A stretch of 64,000 nucleotides of DNA from Cordia subcordata. Taxonomy: Eukaryota; Streptophyta; Magnoliopsida; Boraginales; Cordiaceae. The stretch's first letter is position 1. Every line of letters begins with the position of its first letter. The stretch covers positions 12,501,501-12,565,500 of the forward strand of contig JAPTOF010000009.1 of the NCBI GenBank assembly GCA_028554755.1, read 5' to 3'. This document shows, one piece after another, positions 35,577 to 46,827 of this stretch. The translations under genes were made by a program, and so were the position numbers. Under the pieces are notes generated by a model. It did no database searches, was not told the origin of the DNA, and was given only the letters and a program-made list of their open reading frames with translations.

Positions 35577-37274
35577 ATGGCTGCTCACCTCTATCTAATC
35601 TCATTTTGCTTCTTTTCCTTATTGTTGGAGAGAGCTTATAAAAATGACATCTTGTCTCTGAAAATATGCTTATTATTAGTGATAAATTTTGTTTGGTGTA
35701 TATTCAGAGTGACATGTGAATGTTCTTTGGTGCCTAGAATAACAATTTTTATATGCAATCGATCGCAATAGGATGACCAACATGATTATAAAGACTTGAA
35801 TTAGCTCATCTAAGCCCCTTGAAATTTAAGATGTTTATGCTGGGAACATATTAAAATTAAATTACTGTAATATTAATATTATTGTTTCCCAACATTTTGA
35901 ACCATTTGAATGACAACTTTTTTGATACCTCGCAAACATTAACTCGTTGACAGAAAATCACATTGCATGACCAACATCTTTACTGGTTTTGATATCTGGC
36001 ACTTCGTCCATGTCATAACTCCTTTGTGATGGACATGACTTCTTCAACATCTATCTTAAAGTGTAAAACAAACACATAAAATCAGTCCAGAAAATTGCAA
36101 GATGAGCAGTCAGAGTCTCAAATTATTTTATTCAAGATAATAGTCTCAAAATTGTTTTGTTCATGACTGATGTGTCAAGATTGACATATGCATCATGCTA
36201 CTATCATTACTTGAGCTGATGTTATATTAGACTATGAAACTATCAAGTTTGAGAAGCATATTATATTTGAGCTCAACAAATTTAATATCAAAGTCCTGCG
36301 ATACATGTTGACATACTTCTTCACATCATCTTTTTTGGAAAGGTTAAAGAGCTTCCTAATTTTCGAAACCCTTTTGGGCCCTTTATTTTTGATTTTTCAA
36401 TATAATTCCAAATCTCCAAAAAAGATCACATGTAAAAGCTGAAATTTGAAAGTTGTCCTAGGTTTATGATTTTCTATCAATGAAAATCAAATAAAATCCA
36501 GAACGAATTTTCTTCATCACCAACCTTCCCTATCCTATTTTCGTGGCAATCCCTTTGCCTAAAATGCACCTCCGTACTTCACACTCCATCATAGATTTTC
36601 ATTTTCTAAAATTTCACGATAATATCCACACATACATAAAAAGAATATTCTACACAAAATAAATAATCAATTTTAGTAATCAAATATATCAAACCATAAA
36701 TTATTCATTGCAACATTCTAATAAACATTCAATTCAATCAAATTAAACGATCAACCAATAAAAGTAAATAAAAATGAAAAGAAAACTATGAGTGTAAATA
36801 CTCGTTTTGCGTGCCACATGTATGAGTTTTAAGCAAATCTTGAAACCCATCTTGAAGCAAAAATATTCTATCTTGGTAATAACTAAAAAACTGACCATGT
36901 GAACGATTTGTGAATTTGGAGAGATTGAGAAAAATATATGTTTGATTTGAGACCTGATTTAATCTACGAAATGTATTATTAGTAGATTTTTTGGATCAAT
37001 AGAAAATGTTTTATTGGATGTTTCAATTAGTTGATGGACTTTTATGTTTATCTAAACTCTAATTTAATTTGGAAAATGTAGGGGTAGTAGACTTTTGATT
37101 TTTAAATTAACGGCTTATTAAATATTTTAATTAGATTATGTTAATTGTATTTTTTAAGATTAAAAATAAACAAAATAAAAAAAGTGATGACGTGTCATCA
37201 CCTAAAGAGCTTATGTGACAATCTCTAGAGGTCACACATTGTTTTGAGGTATAACTTTATAAATATAGTGTAGA
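35270..37274 (-). mobile_element. Non-autonomous Helitron (2.0 kb)
   Basis: On the minus strand it starts TCTACACTATATTTATAAAG at 37274, after an A, and ends ...GCGAAGCACGGGATTCGAAATAA-CTAG at 35270, before a T. The GCACGGG segment near the 3' end is typical. It contains a (TA)n run at about 35528-35572 and no Rep/helicase frame. The open frames inside are short and unsupported. Confidence 0.75.
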
Positions 37275-37280
37275 TCATAG

Positions 37281-37806
37281 TAGGGGTAAGCATTCAATTT
37301 AATAAAACCGAAATCGAAGCTGAATTTTAATAACTAAATTTTTGAAATTTTAAAAATTGATAACCGGAACCAAACCAAACTATGTTAATAACTGAAATTA
37401 TTTAACCGAATTTTTTCGGTTTGGTCACTGTTGTAACCAAAATAACCAAATTATTTTAAAAAATCTTACCTTAAATTTCTTTATAATTGTTATAATGAAA
37501 TTCCAATATCTATAATCAAAATTTATCTTATGCATATAAGAATGATATAAACTAATAAATATACCTAAATGTAAACTTGAAAAATAATAACTAAATAAAT
37601 TTTTTTAATGAAAAATTAACTATTCGGCTATGTGGTTATTAACCGAAATTTTAGAAAAGTAACTGAAACTGAACTGAAAACCGATTTTTTTTTTTCCATT
37701 TTTATTAACCGAAACAAAACTGAACCCAAAAATAACTTAACCGAATTTTTTATTTCGGTTGGGTTTGTTTGGTTATTCCGTTATAACCGAATAATGCTCA
37801 CACTTA
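37281..37806. mobile_element. hAT-type miniature element with 8-bp target duplication
   Basis: The termini are TAGGGGTAAGCATTC and, reversed, TAAGTGTGAGCATTAT. Subterminal AACCGAA / TTCGGTT motifs are repeated many times. The flanks GATCATAG (37273-37280) and GATTATAG (37807-37814) match at 7 of 8 bases, the hAT duplication length. It sits at the very edge of the Helitron. A piece with similar ends occurs at about 45880-45960. Confidence 0.8.
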
Positions 37807-37814
37807 GATTATAG

Positions 37815-38389
37815 ATTATAGATAGACTAATTTTCTTATATCTGGTGTATTGCACGAGTTTAATGAGCTATGTTTTTATTTTATTTTATTTTATTGGTAA
37901 TATCTAAACATGTTATAAATATGAGTTTTGTACTTTTATTTTTTCTAATTTTTTAATTCTTTTACATTTTTTATTGAGTAAAAAAGAAAACTGGAGCTCA
38001 TGAAAATTTAAAACTACTGATTTGACCTCAAATTAAGAGATAATAGGACGCAACACCTCCTAAGACGATTTCTTAAAAGATAATTATTATAAGTTTTATT
38101 AATGTTCTTTAATTTGTTCTAAACACACTATAGACACAATTACATTGTTTTTTTATGTATTTTTCATGATTTTTTGCATTTTTAAATATTTATTATTGAG
38201 TAATTATGAAAAATAAAAGCCACAAAGATTAAAAATTATTCATATAACCTCAAATTAGAACATAGTTAATGTGATGTGTCACCTTCTAAGACTTAGAGGG
38301 CTTCTTGAAAGATCACGTGACATCTTCTAAAACTTCTTAAAGTTTTTTATACATAAGTTTATTAATAGTACTATATAGATTGATTTATA
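37815..38389 (-). mobile_element. Possible Helitron fragment
   Basis: A minus-strand 5' end TCTATATAGTACTATTAATA is visible at 38389 after an A, and an ACTCGTGCAATACACC segment resembling a Helitron 3' region lies near 37840. The actual 3' terminus is not identifiable. Confidence 0.35.
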
Positions 38390-38644
38390 GATAATTATAG
38401 ATGATATATTCTAGATGTCTGTAAAACCTCTTAAGTTTTTGATGTATAAGAACTTATCTGACAAAAATATTAGCAACATTAGGGACTCAGAGCAAGTTAA
38501 GGATGACACAAAGTACCTACAGGACTGTTACACGGACGAACGGTAGGGTTACGGTGATTTATCTAACCAAAGGAGTCACAATAACAATTTAATATCTCTC
38601 TCGCTGCAGATCAGATGGGATATTTGTTCTTTGTTAACAGATGT

Positions 38645-39937
38645 TTAAAATGGTCCTGAGATGCTCCTCCTCAATGGCTTTGGTGGCATATCCATTCTCT
38701 CATGATCTTCCAGAAACTGTGAGGAAATAAGTCAACTTTTGGGGGAAGGGAAAAGAAAAACAAAAATGTAGAGGAAAAGCAAAATCAAACACAAGTGTGT
38801 GTGTGTTTTTTTAATTTTTTAATATTGTTTTTTTTTTTTTCCTGGAAAAATCAAATTGATAAACGAGTTACCATGACCAAGTTGCTTAGATACTTATTCT
38901 TTAGATGAAGCTTTGCAATATGAGACTGCAGCAGCACTTCATATTCCTGATATGAGAAAAGATTTATGGCGAAAAACAGGAAAAAAAAAAAAAATTGAGT
39001 GTTAGAGTTGCTTCAAGATTAAGTTCTTTTTCATCATAGCATTTGTAATCTATCTCATTTACTGAACCGCAAGTTGCAATTTTGATGTAATATGGGATAA
39101 ATTTCATTGTTGAGTGAAAAGTTTTACCTTTTTTCTCTCATGGGCTCGAGCTGCAGCCGCCCTGTTCTTGATCTTGGTAAGCTCTAACCTTTGGGCAGTC
39201 TGCTCTTCGGTTTCAACAACCCCTCTGTACTTTCTTTTCTTCCTCCTACGAAAGTTGGAGCAATTGTTTCTACCGACCTGTTGCCAGCTACACTGCATCA
39301 CATTTGGGCATCTCATGTAATAGACCCGCCCTGTATTGCTGCTGCCACTACCAAAATTAAGTACCCTGCCATGTTTCAGAAATATTGAGTCCATCCCTAG
39401 GCCGTTTCCTCCATAATTAAGGGCGCGATATGTCTGGTCCGTAGTTTGGGCAGGTGCATGACAGCTTCCCATGACAAATTCAAGTGTTCCATCTGCCATT
39501 TCCTCAACCATGAGGTCACCGGCTTCAACATCTTCGTAATCAGTTAAGCTATGAGCATCTGCGAGACTCACTTGAATCGGGGGCAGCATTGTGTTTTCAA
39601 AATCCTCAAAGTCTTTCAGAACCATTGCTACTTGGCGTTGAGCAGAAAGAGAATGGCCAGAGGTGTCATCTCCATCACTTGGACAGACAATTGTTTTCTC
39701 GAACTCATCAAAATCCGCTAGAATCGCATTTAAATGGTCAAGAGTTGGCTCTGCAGAGCTTGAATCATCTGCTTTGCTTATTTGAAAGGTGTCAATGAAG
39801 TCCATGATATTTGCAGCATCGTCTGAGCTTGGCACTGGAATTTCTATCTCTGGTTCATTAAGATCTTGTAGCAGTCTGCCAATTTCATCTTCGTCGAGTT
39901 CTTGAAATTTGCTGTCATCTTGGTCATCTGTGTCCAT
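38645..39937 (-). CDS. Divergent group-A-like bZIP transcription factor
   Basis: Exons in transcript order: 39937-39128, 38946-38872, 38716-38645; GT-AG introns, 957 nt, 318 residues. The N-terminus is acidic (MDTDDQDDSKFQELDEDEIG) and carries a repeated motif, LADFDEFEKT (about 74-83) and LKDFEDFENT (about 107-116). A Cys-spaced basic stretch (MRCPNVMQCSW, then RRRKKRKYRG) precedes the bZIP. The basic region KIKNRAAAARAHERKK ends at 270 with the invariant Asn258, but the Arg eight residues later is His266. Leu276, 283, 290 and 297 form a regular zipper at the standard N+18 spacing, built across all three exons. The C-terminus LRRSISGPF resembles the LRRxxxGPW/SAPF tail of ABF/ABI5/FD proteins, which bind ACGT elements in the nucleus. 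The altered Arg suggests changed or lost DNA binding. The ATG at 39937 is the first in frame. Confidence 0.88.
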
Positions 39938-41371
39938 GGTCTGTTACCTTACAAAAAGAAGCGTTCCAAAAATAAAGTATTGATCAAAGCCACAAAATAA
40001 TTCGTAAGAGCAATGAAATGTATACTACAGGTAATATTTTATGTCACCTCGATGTTGCTTTTTGGCTTTTAATATAAGTATACGGTAAGCTCATGTATTA
40101 TGTATTTACCAAGCTATGTAGAGTAGTATCATTTTGAGCACTCAAAGGCATGATCAGTCATTTCTTTTGCTGATCTGGAAACACTAAACTCATAGCGCTA
40201 AAAGCAACACAGGGAAATAATAAGTACATGATCACCATTAAACACACGATGATTGAAGATAGCCATAGAATGATTTTTATATCCCATTTCTGTCTATGAA
40301 GTTTCTCTCAAGAGCTAAATTTCTAGAGTACTTACTTTTGTTTGAGGGACGACTTATATGAAAATAACAAAGCGAATTAACTCGAGCAAACTCAAATTAA
40401 CTCGCAATGAAGATATTAAGAAGGCGAAAAGATAATATCGTCTTGATACAATTGAAATCATATTTGCCAATTTTGCACTCTGATGACATCAAATAAAATT
40501 GAAAAATCAAATGAAAAATGGATTTTGTATTGACCATGCCAAACTTACATTACTGAACCTGATTGTATACATGTATTTGATGGATTTTGTAGCTGTATAT
40601 ATGAGGCAAAAAGCCTTGAAGACTACCTTTAAAAAGAAACTGTTAATAAAAGTAATAATAATAATTTAGCTTTTTGATGTCTTGTTATATCTCTAGTCTC
40701 TCCGGTTATGGTTTCTAAAGTTTGAAAATTGAAATGGTTGAGAAAACTCATGCTTTGAAGTGTTATATGCTGTGGAACATATTCCCCGGGCTTTTGTACT
40801 GCCAAAAAGTCTAAATTACCCCTGATTTTTGGATGATATTGTTACTTCTTAGGAACTTATTTATTTATTTTTTTTCTGTAGAAAAATTTATTTTGGGGAG
40901 AAAGTTGGGAGGGACAGTGGAATGTGTAACATTCTTTTTAGAAGTGCAAAGATAGTATAAAACATTGTCCCTCACACCTAAATTGCCCCTCTTCTTCATA
41001 CATAAAAACTGTTAGCCTTAAAATGTTTATATATATATATCCTATCTCTCTCTCTCTCTCTGGTTTCCTTTGTTAGATTGTCCCATCATCAGTTCTTTTG
41101 TCTCCAATTCTCCTATTTCTTCAAAACTGCAGACAACTCTCTTATTTTATATGATTTTATAGATAATTTTATGCAAAACTTATATTATGTTTTATATTTA
41201 TCTATTTTTTATTACGTAATTTTATACATACTTTTTTTGCTTATTGTATTCATTAGTAAGTAAATTCTTAAGGCATGGCACTATGCAGTAAGAAGCGTAA
41301 ATAATTTGTCTAAAATATTTCTGCTGGTGATTTTTTTTATGTGAATCATAGTAGTATCATTTAGTGTGCAC
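39938..41371. other. bZIP upstream region and intergenic DNA
   Basis: No other gene is visible. It probably contains the bZIP 5' UTR and promoter. Simple repeats: (TA)n at about 41028-41039 followed by (CT)n at about 41045-41061. The 61-codon frame at 41078 is AT-rich and unsupported. Confidence 0.6.
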
Positions 41372-41996
41372 AATGGCGGAACCAGGATCTCGGGGTCAAG
41401 GGGAGCACATAAAATTTTTTAAAAAATTTACAATATTAATTATAACAATATATAATAATTAATATAATTGTAAATAGAACTGTACTTTATTTTTTTTTGG
41501 CTTTGAGTTAGGGTATTTCAAGTTACATTGAATATGAGATTAATCCTTATGGGCTGGAAGCAATGAAATCATATTTTAAAATCATTAAATATTCAATTCA
41601 CTTTTGAAGTTAATTACAAAAAAATATTTTTCTTTATATAAGTGATTATTTAATCTATTATTATGCTATTTTCTTTTATTTTTCTCTCTTTTCTTTCTCT
41701 TTTTTTTTCTCTTTCTATTCTTGGTTTTTTTTTCTTTCTTTTTTTTTTCAAAAGACAACAAATAACAAATAGTTATTTTTGTCTTGAATTTTTAATTTTT
41801 TGGCTAAAAACAATAATAATAATTCTCTCATCACGATCACGAAAGGATGCACTCGAGTTATGAGGGAATGCATTGTATATAATTTGGCCTCTTATTATAA
41901 GACCAAAAAAAAAAAAAATTAGTAACAATATATTTTTTCCAAAAATTCCAGGGGGTGCCTGGACTCCCTCTGACCCTAACGTGGCTCCACCCATGA
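41372..41996. mobile_element. hAT-like miniature element with 8-bp target duplication
   Basis: The left end AATGGCGGAACCAGGATCTC and the reversed right end TCATGGGTGGAGCCACGTTA are inverted. Flanks GTGTGCAC (41364-41371) and GTGTGTAC (41997-42004) match at 7 of 8. GGCGGAGCCAGG-type termini recur in many plant repeats. The interior is a CT-rich tract and AT-rich DNA with no transposase. Confidence 0.7.
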
Positions 41997-42088
41997 GTGT
42001 GTACTTTTTTCTATTCAGATGATATTTTAATGGCTAAATTTTTATAATAGATAAGTAATTTTAGTGAATAAATTTTACTAATATTAAT

Positions 42089-42192
42089 ATTAAATTTTTT
42101 TTTTTGGATTAAACCCCCTATCTCCATGGTATTGAACTTAGGATCTCACGCATGGGAGAGATAATTTTAACCTTGAGCTACCCCTTAATCTC
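42089..42192 (-). mobile_element. tRNA-derived SINE with 14-bp target duplication
   Basis: On the minus strand it reads from GAGATTAAGGGGTAGCTCAA through a B-box-like AGTTCAATACC to GGGGGTTTAATCC and a poly-A tail (plus-strand T run at about 42096-42105). Perfect 14-bp duplications TTACTAATATTAAT lie at 42075-42088 and 42193-42206. Its 3' part matches the SINE at 54419. Confidence 0.85.
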
Positions 42193-42234
42193 TTACTAAT
42201 ATTAATCTATTTATATGTTTAGTTATGTATATAT

Positions 42235-42545
42235 GTGCAGTGTGTGTTTTGAATGAAATGTATGTACAATGTGTGTAATATGTGTGTAGTGTTTGTAATG
42301 TATGTATATTATTTGTATAGTATGTGCAATATATATAAGTTTAATATATGTAGTATACTAAGTGTGTGTAATGTGTGCAGTGTGTCTGATGTGTTACTAT
42401 GTGTATGTATAATATGTAATGTGCGTGCACATTGTATATAGTGTGTGCATTGTGCGTGTACAACGTGTGCAATGTGTTTGCTAATATGTATAGTGTGTAA
42501 TATATGTGCACAATGTATGTAGGGTGTGCACAATGTGGATAATAC
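42235..42545. repeat. Irregular GT-rich minisatellite
   Basis: About 310 bases of degenerate units such as GTGTGTAATGTGTGCA and GTATGTACAATGTGTG. The frames across it encode only Cys-Asn-Val-type or His-Thr-type repeats. Confidence 0.85.
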
Positions 42546-44429
42546 GTGTTGACAAAATGTATGCTTTAGAAAGAATGAAATAATAGAAAAAATTTATTTT
42601 TTTATTATTGCAAATGTGGGTAATTTTCTGTTTTTGGTGTCTAACAAATTCCTCTAACTCGCAAAATATGAGATTCCCACCCTCTCTCATGGGAATATTG
42701 AATTTTGGGATTCTATTATCCCTTGGAATATTTTTTCTATTTTGCAAAAAAAAAAAAAAAAACTAACATTCATAACTTAACATTCTTGGGAATCATATAA
42801 GATTTTGTAAACCAAACGCTCCCTAAAATCTGTAAACAAGATAAACTTAAGAGACTTTTTTCTTTTTTTATATAGGATAAAGTGGCTAATGAAAACAAGT
42901 TTTTTTCGAAAATTCATCTCGTAGTATTTCTTAGTATACATTTTTTATGTATACATGATATATATTTTAATGATCAGATTCATAAAATAGATAGGTACTT
43001 TTAACAGATAAATTTCAGTAGTACTTAATATATTTATTATTTTGGCTATTTGTTTAGAGTTTGGTCATACAATATAAAATGTAAGAAAGTTTCTCGACAA
43101 GTTTTAGGGAGTTTCCTTGTAGGTAATTTGTTTATCTATTTTAGCAAAATAATTTCATTAAATGAAGTGAACCAAACTTCATTAATTGAATTAATAACTT
43201 TTCCTTCATATAAGCCTATATTATCATCTTTTATTCTTGTTTATGTCTAAAATATTTAACATGGCCACTTTTTTTTTGTTATAAATGTTGTTATATATGA
43301 AGTATTCTCTATTGCCAAAATTTACTGTACACCCCATGTGAGGACTGTGCTCCTCATTAAGAGTGTGAAACATGCTCTTTATTTTAAAAAAAATGGAATA
43401 TGAAGTAGCTTTTTCTCTGTTCACTCTGTTGTTTCTCTCTACAAATCTTCTAGATCTATGAAGTGTGTATTTATGTGTGTGTAAACTCTCTGCTCTCCTT
43501 TTTATACAATTTACAAGTATGTGTACATAGCTAGCTTATGTGTATATGTGCTATTAGGGGTGTGTATGTATGTGTGTGTATGTATGCATGTATGTATTTG
43601 TGAACATATAGCTAGTTTGAAATTTATAAACATAGAATTATTTCTTTTGTTTTTTGTGAATATGCAATTATTAATTTTGGTATCTTTTGTAAAATTCAGT
43701 TTTAAATTTGTTTAGTTTGATATTTTTTGTGAATATATAGTTTAAAATTTGTGAACATACAATATTTACTTTTGTAGACTTTTAAAATCATCTTTTTCTT
43801 AAGAAAAAGGACTTGGCATGCATGTCACATATTTTGAAGAACACAGTACTTAGAAGGAGCATGGTGCTTGTGAAGCACAACACAAGCTCCCTTCTCTCAC
43901 GTAAAATGAAATAGATAAAATATATCTGTTATTTTATTAGCATTATCTCAGGAATAGGTTGATACTATTCATTATCTTCAAAAAAATTAAATAAGTAAAT
44001 AATGAATCTTGACACCCTCAATGCTCAATTTCTGATTCCTCTCCTAAATAGTTTCCTAGGTTACCAAACTATTTTTCAAAATCATTATAGCAATCAAACT
44101 ACTGATTTATTTTTCATTGTTTCCCTCGATCACCATTCTTTGTTTTTGTTTTCTTTTCTCTAAAAATTCTCTCTCAAAACAAACTTATATTAAACAGGAG
44201 AAATTTGATAAGTAATTGGGCTTAAAATGACCAAGCCCATGTACAAAAAATACTATAATGGGCCCAAGCCAATATGAAGAAACAAAAATGGGCGAGTTTC
44301 AAACCTAGTAAAACCCAACTACGTTAAGCCCAAACTCAATCCAAAACCAAGTGCTAATAAGAAAGAATATTCAAAATCATTGGTGGACCACTGAACAACA
44401 ACCTCTTCCATTAGTTAGACTGAAATTGG
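42546..44429. other. Intergenic DNA, no gene
   Basis: AT-rich. TGTGTATG-type simple repeats cover about 43466-43605. The frames at 43050, 43224 and 43521 are low-complexity. Nothing else is recognisable. Confidence 0.6.
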
Positions 44430-44645
44430 TTCGACTGAAAATTTTGTAGTTTTCGAACAAAAATTTATAGGTCAAGAACAAAAATTTTTTCTAAAAAGTT
44501 TTTGTTCTTGATCTACGAATTTTTGTTCGAAAACTTCAAAAATTCATTGATAAAAGTTTTGTTTTTAACGTATAAATTTTTGTTCTTGACCTATAAATTT
44601 ACTTATGAATTTCTATTTGAAAACTATAAAATTTTCAATCCGACT
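44430..44645. repeat. Complex foldback (nested inverted repeats)
   Basis: The outer ends pair (GACTGAAAATTTTGTAGTTTT with, reversed, GGATTGAAAATTTTATAGTTT). Inside, the block TTTCGAACAAAAATTTATAG with GTCAAGAACAAAAA at 44450-44490 is followed immediately by its inverted copy at 44498-44540, and a third, inverted, copy lies at 44573-44600. The whole can fold as a cruciform-like structure. Confidence 0.75.
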
Positions 44646-46355
44646 GAGAAGAGTTTTCCTTAAAAGAATAGAGGGGTTACAGCCGCGTGAGGAAACTTTT
44701 ATGGTCAAACCTCCTAAGCATAATTTGCATGCATGTGTTTACTTAAATTACTTTAGAGGACCTCTTCATGAGGACCTTTGAATTAAGAATTGTTGTAGAA
44801 ACCTAATTGGAGAGGAAAAGCAATGAAATATAACGTCACTATCATCAGAAAGTTAAATTATCTTTCTTTTTTTTTTTCCTTTGACTTATTTCTTAAATTA
44901 GGGACATTTCTAAAACTGTTGAAAATAATTTTACTTATCATACAGTAATGTTTTTCCGAGGTTAAAGTACAGTTAGTTGCTTAATTTAAAGTACAAATTT
45001 TAAATAACTATATAAAACTTGATAATATCAAATTAACATTGAAACGTGGGTGCTAGTTGCTTATAAATCTAAATAATGTAATTAATAAGTCATTTCATAG
45101 ATAAAGAGGGAGATAAAGAAGAAGGAGAAAGGGCGAAAAAAAATTTAAATGTACATAAGTCATTTCATAGACTACAAAAAAAATTTTGGATTTGAGATGT
45201 AAAATTGTCAACTTAAATTTGAAAAATTTAGTCTCAAAATAGATTTGAGATGGAATTTGAGACAAAAATTTTCCTTCCCAAAAACGCTCGTCTCAAATTT
45301 TGAAATGGAAAATTCCGTCTCTAAGTGACACAGAAGATTTTCTGTTTGAAGTATTATTGCAAAAAAATTCTTTCAAGTGGCAGAGTTAAAAGAATTGACA
45401 CTTTTAGCTAGCAGGTGGTTGTTTTGTGTTGCCATTAAAGGATTGTTTTTAGCTGGCGGGCTACTGTTAAGTGGCCATTGAAAGGATTGATAAAAAAAGC
45501 TGCTATTTTAAGTTGCATAATTAAAAGAATTGACAAAGAAGAACAGCAAAAGTTGCCATTAAAAGAAATTGATAAAGAAGTTGTTTTAAGTCGCGTAGTT
45601 AAACGAATTGACAAAGAAAAGCAGCGACCAAAGAATCGAACGCCTAACCTCCTCATAAAGCACTCAATTAGTGAACCACCCTAGAATGTATTTAACAACT
45701 AGAGATGGCGATACTATGTAAGAAAAAACCAAGTGATGCTAAAATATCATCAATCTACCCTGGAAAAGGCCTTCTACTAACGGGCCCCTATACCCTCCTA
45801 ACCCCAGGTGGCCTTGACTTGACTTGATTTTGCATAGGTTCCACTACTTATATGGAATAGACGGTGACTTAGGAGAGTATTCAGTTTATAATCGAACCGA
45901 AATACTGAAAAATTAGATAGACCTGAACTGGAATATATTTTGGTTCGGTTCAGTCTCCTTGTTTATACCAAAATTATTCACAAAATTTTAAAATAAATAA
46001 CAATTGCATGATCAAAAATTAAATTATGATTTGTCAAAAGGAGAATATCGATCCCCACTCGTAAAACACAACAAATCCTAGATCAGTTACTCCTATAAAA
46101 TAAATATTTAACATAATAAACAATGAACTAATCATTCTCATAAAATTAGACATACAAATTTTAAAAGTTAGTTTGTCACTATATGAGAGAGAGGAAAAAA
46201 AGAATGGATTTGATTTATGATACTGAATGTTGTAATTTATTATGTTATTATATAGTATAAGTATTTATATATATTGTATATAGTATAGATATGTATTATT
46301 CAGTTATTTTAGTCTATTTAGTTGTTATAGGCATATTTTATTTGGAATATTTAGA
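44646..46355. other. Intergenic DNA with local repeats
   Basis: At 45169 GACTACAAAAAAAATTTTGG resembles a CACTA-element end, with GTCTCAAATT repeats to about 45325, but no second end is seen. At 45365-45620 a 60-70-bp unit (GTTGCCATTAAAAG then GAATTGACAAAGAA) recurs about three times. Immediately after it (45625-45684) the minus strand has SINE-like A- and B-box sequence (GTTCACTAATTGAG, GCGTTCGATTC). At about 45880-45960 a TTCGGTT-rich piece resembles the hAT at 37281. No gene. Confidence 0.5.
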
Positions 46356-46827
46356 GGGTGTTTGGTTTGGCTTATAAAAAGCTACTTAAAGCACTTTTAC
46401 CTTTAAGTGGTTTTTTTATTATTATTATTAACTTTAAGTAGTTACGTGTTTGAATAAAAGTTATAGTTATAAAAATAAGTATTTACATATTTAATTATAG
46501 TGGGTTGAAAAGTAAGTTATATAGTTAAAATAACTATTAAGGACATTAAAATAGAATTTAAAAAATGTAAGTATAAAATAAAAGAGTAAAGATATTTTAG
46601 TAATAAAAATAAAAAGGTAAGGATAAGATAATAAATGATTCGGTCAAACTTTTTTTTTTTGAAAGTTTTTAAAGCCATAAAAAGTAAAAGTTGGGGTTAG
46701 GGAGCTTTCTATTTTCTACTTAAAGCCACTTAAAAAAAATATATTTTTATTTAAAATAAACACTTTCATTAATTTAAATTAGGCTTTAAATAAATTTGAC
46801 AAGAAAAAAAAGCCAAACCAAATACCC
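46356..46827. mobile_element. hAT-type MITE (0.47 kb)
   Basis: The termini GGGTGTTTGGTTTGGCTTAT and, reversed, GGGTATTTGGTTTGGCTTTT are near-identical inverted repeats, with subterminal TACTTAAAG(C) motifs repeated inversely. No coding capacity and no clear target duplication. Confidence 0.75.

Noticed and set aside
45169..45325. CACTA transposon
   Set aside because: Only one possible end (ACTACAAAAAAAATTTTGG) is present; no opposite terminus, target duplication or transposase was found.
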